DNA of 64,000 nt from Metridium senile (lineage: Eukaryota; Cnidaria; Anthozoa; Actiniaria; Metridiidae). The DNA lies in the NCBI GenBank assembly GCA_949775045.1, contig OX459104.1:10215655-10279654 (forward strand). The letters run 5' to 3'. Under the pieces are notes generated by a model. The model did not search any database and had not been told where the DNA came from. It saw only the letters and a program-made list of their open reading frames with translations. Made by a program: the position numbers and the translations under genes. Position 1 is the stretch's first letter, and every line of letters begins with the position of its first letter. Below are positions 57,451 to 64,000 of this stretch, piece after piece.

Positions 57451-60400
57451 ATGGCGTCTACTAATGAGCCACTGACTTTGGCCCGAGGTAATTGTCACAT
57501 TTCATACACTTATTCCTCGTTTAATGCTACAATATTTATACAATGTTTAAAATAATGTTACTTGGTCATAACTAGCTCGTTTAATTATGGATTTGGCTTC
57601 ATATTTGTGTGCATAGAGCGATTTAAGTTTGCATATGCCGAATGTTTTTGAATGGCTAATGTTGTTTGTCGAGCGATTTCTTGCCAAACGGAAGGCATTC
57701 TTTCATTAGTAAAAAAGTACGTTTTACTCAATGATTCATGGATTTTATATATTATATGATAGATACGTTTATGCTTTTATTTTGATCGCACAAATGCATT
57801 GTTGTTTATGTCAAAACTTTAAAAGGCGTCAATCAAAAACAATCAAAATATATCACGACTTTGGCGTCGCATTTTTGCCTGTGATGTCAAGTTATTTTTT
57901 CTCAATTGTTATTTATTTATCCCTTTTCCGTAGATGTAAACCGTGCTATAGAGTTATTACAGAAGCTGCAAACTTGTAAGTATTAAATTCTTGATAATAT
58001 AACATTGCACCCACAAAAACTAATGAAATATGACGCATAAATATTGATATACGCGATCAGACGTTCCCGAATCACTTTTTAAGTTTGTTAATTTCAAATT
58101 TATTATATTTCTAAAAATTCAAATACAGTGATCTTGATGATAAAACATTGCACCCACAAAAATTAATGAAATGAAACGCATAAATATTGATACACGCGAT
58201 CAGACGTTCTCGAATCACTTTGTAAGTTTGTTAATTTCAAGTTTATGTTGTTCCTTACAAAATTCAAATGTGGTCCATAGATTTCATTTGACTCTTTGAA
58301 CACTTAATAATTAATTGTACGTGATCAGACGTTCTCAAATGATTTATCATACTACTGTACGACTCGCTGTACCATGGTCACTTACAAAAACTTTTGATGA
58401 TTTTTTATTCATTATTTTGACATTTTTTCATCTCAACCGGACCAATTACAGACATCAAAGTTTCGGCCTGTCCATATAAACTACATGTGTCGATATAAAC
58501 TTGTACCTGATTGGTATGTCAAAAATTCATCAAAAGTTTTTGTAAGTGACTACAGTACGGCAAGTCGCACAGTTATTAAGTTCCATGCCAATTTCATATA
58601 GTATTTTTTTGTTAAGATTTTGAGGACAAGGCATTACAACCAGATTTTGTAGAATAATTACTAATTATATCTATTTTCAGCTGGTGACATTCCACCCAAA
58701 AAGCTTCAAGCTTTACAAAAGGTTTTGGAGAGTGAGTTCTGTCAAGCTATTAGAGAGGTAGGGCATATTTTATTGTTAGTATTTACCACTGACAGTTGCC
58801 TGGTGTTAAAAGAGTTCAAATACTGTATTGGGGGATTGGGGTTGGGGGTTGAAGAAACACTGAGGATGTAGTAAAATTAATACTGACCATGACTACTCAG
58901 TAGCTTTAACTTAACTAACACACACTGCGCTATCTAACCTGGTGTAACAAACCTGGTTGTGAGGGTAACAATAAATAGTTATCAAAAAACTAACATTTAG
59001 CCCTCTTTGTTATGAAACTATTAGAAATTGTAAAGCTGGTATATAGGAAAATGGTGCTATATAAATGTTGTATATTATATTATTATTAGTTTCATAATGT
59101 GTTCTTCTTATCATTAGGTTTATGAGCATGTATATGAGACAGTTGATATCGAAGGCAGTCCAGAACTGAGGGCACAGGCTACAGCTAAGGTAAGTTTGCA
59201 CTATATGTTTAATCACAGGGTGTCCAGGCAATAACAGCACTGGCCTTTCACCATTGAAGGCCCATATAAGTTGTAATGTACCTATCAATGTCTTGCCCAA
59301 ACAGGGGGAGCTAGTGCGGGCAAAGTCGGGCTATTGAACACAAACTTTGCCCGTACCTGGAGCTGCTAGATGTTTCTTGACAATACAATACAATTATATC
59401 TGCATCCACTATAGTATTAAATATATATGAGTAAGTATATGAATTTGAGGTTCCCAGGATTTTGGCTATTGACAAAGAGATAATTATGAAAAATGTCAAT
59501 AGCCCCTGTGTATACCCCCCCCCCCCCCCCCCCCTTCCTTCCCCGTTTGAGCAAGACATTGATAGGTACATAATGTTGAGGTCTGGGTTAAATGTGAACA
59601 TTACAGTGGTTTTTGTCTTTCTGCGAACTCAGACATTCCAACGTCTAGTTTTGAAATACGTTTATGGCTGCTGCTAATTATTTGGCACCCTTTTATGTTT
59701 TTGATTGACAGCAGACAAAAATGTATTTTACAACCAGCCATGGTTATGTCTGAGTTCTCAAAAAGTCGAAAACTGCAGTAAGTGGGCATAAACAAAATAA
59801 AGGTCTCTAACCTGTCCCTGCATTCTTTTATGGCTGTCAAATAACGTAAATTTAAATTAAATGGTGCATTCATATTCAGGAGAGATCTGGATTATTCTCA
59901 ATAATGTACTCAGCCTCATTCAAAAATTGATAATTGTCAGTGCATAGTCTGCAATTTAAAGGCCTAGACTTACCGTGCGTTGTGATCAGTCTGATTTTTG
60001 AACTTTTAACATTCCAGGCTACTGTAGCTGCATTTGCTGCAAGTGAAGGTCATGCTCATCCCAGAGTTGTTGAACTGCCAAAGGTACACTATTATATACA
60101 ACATCTGTCTTACAGGTTGTCTGTCTGTTTGCTTTGTCTGTCTGTCTGTAGGTCAGATTTTCTGTTTGTCTATCTTTTTGTTTGTCATCTTTTCTGCTGT
60201 CTGTCAGTTTGTCAGTCTATTTGTTTGTCTTTCTATTTATTGACTTGTTCCTTGACTATCTGAAGTCTGTCTGTCTGACAGTGATTCTGTCTCTGTGATG
60301 GTCTTGCTGTATTTTTTTTTTGTCAGTCAGTTTCTTTTTGTTGTTGTTAGGTTTGTTTTGTTATCTGTCTGTCTGTCTTTTTTAAGTTTGTTTGTTTATT

Positions 60401-63400
60401 TCTCTGTCTGTCTTTTGTCTAGGTCAGTTTGTCTGTTTGTTTTTTTGTCTGTCAGTTTGTCTATTTTTCTTCCTTTCTGTCTGTCTGTTTTTTGTCTGTC
60501 TATCGGTTTGTTTGTCTGTCTGTTTGTTTATCTGTCTGATTTTTTTTTGTCTGTCTGTCTTTCTGTCTGTCTGTCTGTTAAAACATATGGAACTACCGTA
60601 TTTAAATAAAGGTGAATCAATCAATCTGTTTGTTTGTGTGTCTGTTTTTTGTTTGTTTTTGTCTCTGTTTGTCTGTCTGGTTGTTTGTCTGTCTGTTTGT
60701 TTGTGTGTCTGTTTTTTGTTTGTTTCTGTCTCTGTTTGTCTGTCTGGTCGTTTGTCTGTCTGTTTGTCTGTCTGTTTGTTTGTGTGTCTGGGTTTTTTTT
60801 CTCTGTCTGTTTGTCTGTCTGTCTGACTAGTAAGTGGTTCTATCTGTATTTCATTCAGACTGATGAAGGTCTTGGCTTCAATGTGATGGGAGGTCGGGAG
60901 CAAAACTCTCCTATCTATATCTCACGTATCATCCCAGGAGGGGTTGCAGATAGGTACCATAATTACATTTTTTTTAAGTAGAGTGTACTAAAAATCAAAC
61001 AATATTTTATTTTGTGCAACAGACAACTAAATAAATACAACAGACCACAAAGTGACCTAATACAACACCTAATTGCAAGAATGTTGTCATATAAAAAAAA
61101 AAATATTAAATGGAAACTAGCGAGTAAACTAGTATAGGCTGCATCAGTGTTTTATATAAACGATAGGTAATATAATAGAATTTGTAACACCGTAAAAAGT
61201 GTTGACTTAACTTTACTGACATTTACAAAAGTAATTTAGTAAGAAAGGAATAATAAAACAACCTGCAATGTGGATATGCAATTTTGCACTCCTCAAACTA
61301 TCTGCAAAATTTTACCAAATTTGTAGCCTGATTTTCAGAGCGAGCCTGGGTCCTATGCTATCGCTTTCTCCCCAAACTCCGTCTGATGGACTTCGCCGGA
61401 TACCGTGTTCTGCATTGTTTGATATTGACCAATCAGAGCGAACTTTATGTTTTTCGCCAAGTGAGGTATGTCAGGAATGCACAATAACAGGAAAGACTTA
61501 GGAGGCACTCATATTACAAATGATGTATGGATGCTCAATAATTCGGTGTTTTTCTTCCTTTGTTTAAGAATTTCATGACAAAATATACTTTATACATTGA
61601 ATTCTCTTATTTTTAAAACATATTCACGAAAAGTTGCATGTTTAGGAACTATTTTGAGGCTTTAAGTTAGTAATCTAACGATTACATAATTCAACCAATT
61701 TGTAAATGGAGCTCATTGTATTCATGTAGTTGGCGCAAGTTTGATTGCAGCTTTACAGCCAATGATAACTCTAGATCTCGGTATGTATTTCTTCATGCAA
61801 ACATATGTGCAAACATAATACTCTTGGTCGCAGGGACTCGCTTTCATTTTCAGTAAACAGCTCCTAAACGTTGTGAAATCACGCCATTTAAATCCCCGGT
61901 TTAAATCTGACTTTGAACGTCCAAATATTGATAATCGCTCTTGAGATAAAACGTCAATGCCACAGTTTATAGAATGGTATTCATGATTTTCATCTGATGA
62001 TAACATTACAGTTTTTAGGGGTATAAATGCCATTGAAAACACTGATTCAAAATCGCAGATCGATTCACAATCACGCTCACAGTTATTATGACCTTCATGG
62101 GTCATTGCACTTAGTTCTTACAGGCATTCTCATTGGCCCTTGGTAAGACAAGGGGCAGTGACGTCAAGAACACGGTATCCGGCGAAGTCCATCAGACGGA
62201 GTTTGGGGAGAAAGTGATAGCGTAGGACCCAGGCCCGCTCTGAAAATCAGGCTACCAAATTTGATGATTTTCTAGATTTTTTCCCCATAAATTATAAAAA
62301 TCAGTACTTATTTTTTATGAAATCGGTAAGGTCTTGCAGTAGTTTCATAAATTTATGAAATAGGTAAGGTCTTGTGGCAGTTTCATAAATTTATGAAATC
62401 GGTAAGGTCTTCTGTAGTTTCATAAATTTATGAAATCGGTAAGGTCTCGCGGTAGTTTCATAAATTTATGAAATCGGTAAGGTCTCGCTATATAGTTTCA
62501 TATTTTTATGAAATCGGTAAGGTCTCGGGCTGGCCTAAAGCAAAAATAGTGCTGTTTTTAATGAATTTGGTTGTTTATAATTACTCTTTGTTAAAAATAG
62601 CAGAATTAGGAAAATGCCAATAATTGTGATTTTTGGTATTAAAATTTAGGAATCCATGATATATAAATGACAGTTTTTTTTGTGAAAAATTGCAAATCCA
62701 CATTGCAGGTTGTTTAATTTATCAGGAATAACAAAAGAAAGAGTTCAGCTTGAGTGATCTTCTTTTGTCTTTTAATTAATTCCTTTCCCACTAAATTACA
62801 AAACTCCAGACAACGTTCTTGCAATTAGATATATATTATGTTTCTTTATGAATGTTAAGTACTACATGTACAAGCAAAATTAATGTAATCTTAAATTAAT
62901 AATGTCTTGGTATATTATACATTGTAGGAATCATATTGCCCTGAGGATGGACAATTAGTCCATAATCTTTGTTGTTTTTGTTAAGACATGTAGTGGATAA
63001 TTTTATGGGGAAATATCATCACAGGCAGCCCAACTACTCGATCTGAGGATTTTTTTTAAAGCGAATAAAAAATTGATTTTTACCAGGCACCTCACGCACC
63101 ATATTGAACAAAAGTTTTGTGTTATTCTTTAAGTGAGCAGGCAGGCTTCCTGTGGTGTATTTGTTTGAATGCACACAGATGGGATTCCTGTGGCTTTTTG
63201 CACGCGATTTGCTCGAAAACTTGCGCGGTGTCGAAGAGGGTAGTATTTTGACAAAATGCAACTCTCTCAACTCTCTTTGATTTCTGTCGTGAGTGAGAAA
63301 GTCGCATGCGATCCCAGAAGACAAACCAATCAGCACAGGAAGCCCAACCGCACGCTCGAACAAAAACAAAATCCTTTTTTTAATCAGCTCTTTCAGCTTG

Positions 63401-63803
63401 GCGTGTGCGGTAAAAAAATATTTTATTCGCTTTGAAAAAATTTATCTGACAGACTAGTTGGGCTGTCTGTGATATAATCTTGTTTTTTTAGACATGGAGG
63501 TCTCAAACGTGGGGATCAGTTACTATCTGTCAATGGAGTGGTGAGTACAACACTACCTTATTGTTACTTGGAACAGATTGATGTTTGTAAGGGATCAAAA
63601 CACGGGGCCAAAACACATATTTTGGAATGCAGCCCCCTTTCATACTGACTGAAATACAAGGTTTAGTCTCTGTGAGGTATTCAGCCCACCCTCTGGCCAA
63701 TTTTTTTTTTTTTCTGTATGCGCCCCTGAAAAAAAATTTCATTTTCAGAGTGTGGAAGGAGAAAACCACGAAAGAGCCGTTGATCTACTCAAAGCTGCTC
63801 AGG
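57451..63803 (+). CDS. LIN7: LIN7 (Veli/MALS) L27-PDZ scaffold protein, 3' part off window
   Basis: Eight exons: 57451-57487, 57934-57975, 58681-58757, 59118-59189, 60018-60083, 60859-60953, 63492-63540, 63749-63803. All are GT-AG and in phase, giving 164 residues so far of the usual 195-205. Residues about 8-62 form the L27 domain ([11 protein letters not shown] ... [20 protein letters not shown]), which pairs with CASK/MPP proteins. [20 protein letters not shown] links to the PDZ domain, whose ligand-binding loop is GLGFNVMGG, followed by [14 protein letters not shown] and [10 protein letters not shown]. The protein works in cell-polarity and synaptic membrane scaffolds. The ATG is supported by [13 protein letters not shown] matching the family. 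The last exon(s) lie beyond the right edge. Introns carry several MITEs and a TGTC tract. Confidence 0.97.
58005..58225. repeat. Tandem duplication in LIN7 intron 2
   Basis: A block of about 105-130 bp, ACATTGCACCCACAAAAACT...GCGATCAGACGTTCCCGAAT, occurs twice with few changes (58003-58110 and 58145-58250). A third partial GATCAGACGTTCTC is at 58323. Confidence 0.8.
58357..58572. mobile_element. MITE in LIN7 intron 2
   Basis: Arms GTCACTTACAAAAACTTTTG / CAAAAGTTTTTGTAAGTGAC with an outer, more diverged extension (TGTACGACTCGCTGTAC versus GTACGGCAAGTCGCACAG). No target duplication resolved. Confidence 0.6.
59275..59572. repeat. Inverted repeat with C17-18 run in LIN7 intron 4
   Basis: TGTACCTATCAATGTCTTGC (59275) is mirrored by GCAAGACATTGATAGGTACA (about 59551-59570). 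A long C run sits at 59514-59532. Probably another degraded MITE. Confidence 0.5.
60110..60832. repeat. (TGTC/TGTT)n tract in LIN7 intron 5
   Basis: About 700 bp of imperfect tetranucleotide repeat (CTGTCTGT with TTGT variants), interrupted near 60580-60625. It produces long Cys/Val/Leu ORFs on the plus strand and Thr/Asp/Arg/Gln ORFs on the minus strand, none real. Confidence 0.9.
61107..61200. repeat. Dispersed repeat, copy 2
   Basis: The same ~95-bp block as 19908-20003 (TGGAAACTAGCGAGTAAACT ... GTAACACCGTAAAAA) in LIN7 intron 6. Confidence 0.75.
61324..62254. mobile_element. 931-bp TIR element with 9-bp target duplication
   Basis: TIRs of about 88 bp with three or so mismatches, starting TAGCCTGATTTTCAGAGCG, flanked by CCAAATTTG on both sides (61315-61323, 62255-62263). 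A 127-codon minus ORF (61722-62105), Cys/Ser-rich and unrecognised, occupies part of the middle. TAGCCT ends and duplication length match the 84-bp MITE at 46440. Mutator- or Merlin-like is the best guess. Confidence 0.8.
62310..62530. repeat. 37-40-bp tandem repeat built on an 18-nt palindrome
   Basis: About six units of TTTCATAAATTTATGAAATC with GGTAAGGTCT. TTTCATAAATTTATGAAA is a perfect palindrome in most units. It lies in LIN7 intron 6; note that GGTAAG resembles a splice donor in every unit. Confidence 0.85.
63018..63474. mobile_element. 457-bp TIR element in LIN7 intron 6
   Basis: Ends ATCACAGGCAGCCCAACTA and complement, with similarity continuing about 65 bp inward (AAGCGAATAAAA). 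A 111-codon minus ORF (63034-63369) without recognised domain fills the interior. The right end stops 17 bp before LIN7 exon 7. Confidence 0.65.
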
Positions 63804-64000
63804 GTGAGTACAAACATGGTGATCACTAAAACAATCATAGTATTAATAATCATAGTATTATACATTACATTCATAGTATTATCATTATAGTATTATACAT
63901 TACATTCATAGTATGATCATAGTATTACTATCGAAATCACTACAGTGGTAAAATGCTCGTTTGAAATTCTGTCTCGTTTTTGTACCATGTGATCGCTTCT

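Noticed and set aside
60110..60903. Cys/Leu/Val-rich and Thr/Asp/Arg-rich ORFs up to 159 codons
   Set aside because: Produced by the TGTC tetranucleotide tract inside LIN7 intron 5; no motif, and both strands are open.
62938..62975. CTGAGGATGGACAATTAGTCCA as a hammerhead
   Set aside because: A good stem II but GAAA is replaced by TAAT and there is no Penelope sequence nearby; at best a very old relic.

Overview
The window is eukaryotic: AT-rich, intron-bearing genes with GT-AG junctions, long simple-repeat tracts, and a very dense population of decayed transposons. The one gene I can name with confidence is LIN7 (Veli/MALS), a metazoan L27-PDZ scaffold protein, at the right edge. LIN7, the mix of elements (Penelope-like elements with GIY-YIG and hammerhead-like termini, a Helitron-type helicase, BEL/Pao, THAP/DDE_4 elements, a SAP-SWIM element, several LINE fragments) and a protein resembling the RAG1 N-terminal region together suggest an early-branching animal. 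A cnidarian is my best guess; this is inference.

Layout. 0-13.6 kb is almost all mobile DNA: a chain of five 7-nt-loop hairpins, a LINE with an apparent 5' inversion, a THAP/DDE_4 transposon split by a second 2.9-kb transposon, a broken Helitron helicase and a BEL/Pao integrase piece. 14.5-18.9 kb holds gene A (minus, four exons, 216 aa), a secreted Cys-rich protein. Its diverged paralogue, gene B (31.5-33.9 kb), has a 4-bp frameshifting insertion and a lost splice acceptor. Between them lie a 3.5-kb TIR element carrying SAP-SWIM and THAP pseudogenes, two LINE tails, a palindromic Penelope-like terminus, and a 2.8-kb TIR element inserted in a 94-bp minisatellite.

35.1-37.4 kb (minus) is a two-exon gene for a RAG1-N-like zinc-binding protein. 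It is frameshifted at an A15 run and has an antisense Penelope-like element in its intron. 37.4-47.3 kb is mostly MITEs, simple repeats and a single-exon 179-aa orphan ORF.

49.0-56.3 kb (minus) is a seven-exon gene, rebuilt here from splice junctions that keep frame throughout, for a 1344-aa protein: two N-terminal hydrophobic segments, a repeat-rich middle and a C-terminal USP-like (peptidase C19-like) fold with Cys and His boxes. Two extra copies of its terminal exon lie downstream. LIN7 starts head-to-head with it, 1.16 kb away, and runs off the right edge after eight exons.

How the genes relate. There is no operon logic. The recurring theme is mobile-element activity: introns of LIN7, gene A, the RAG1-N-like gene and the USP-like gene all carry TIR elements, MITEs or Penelope termini. 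All calls come from reading the sequence alone; no search was run.
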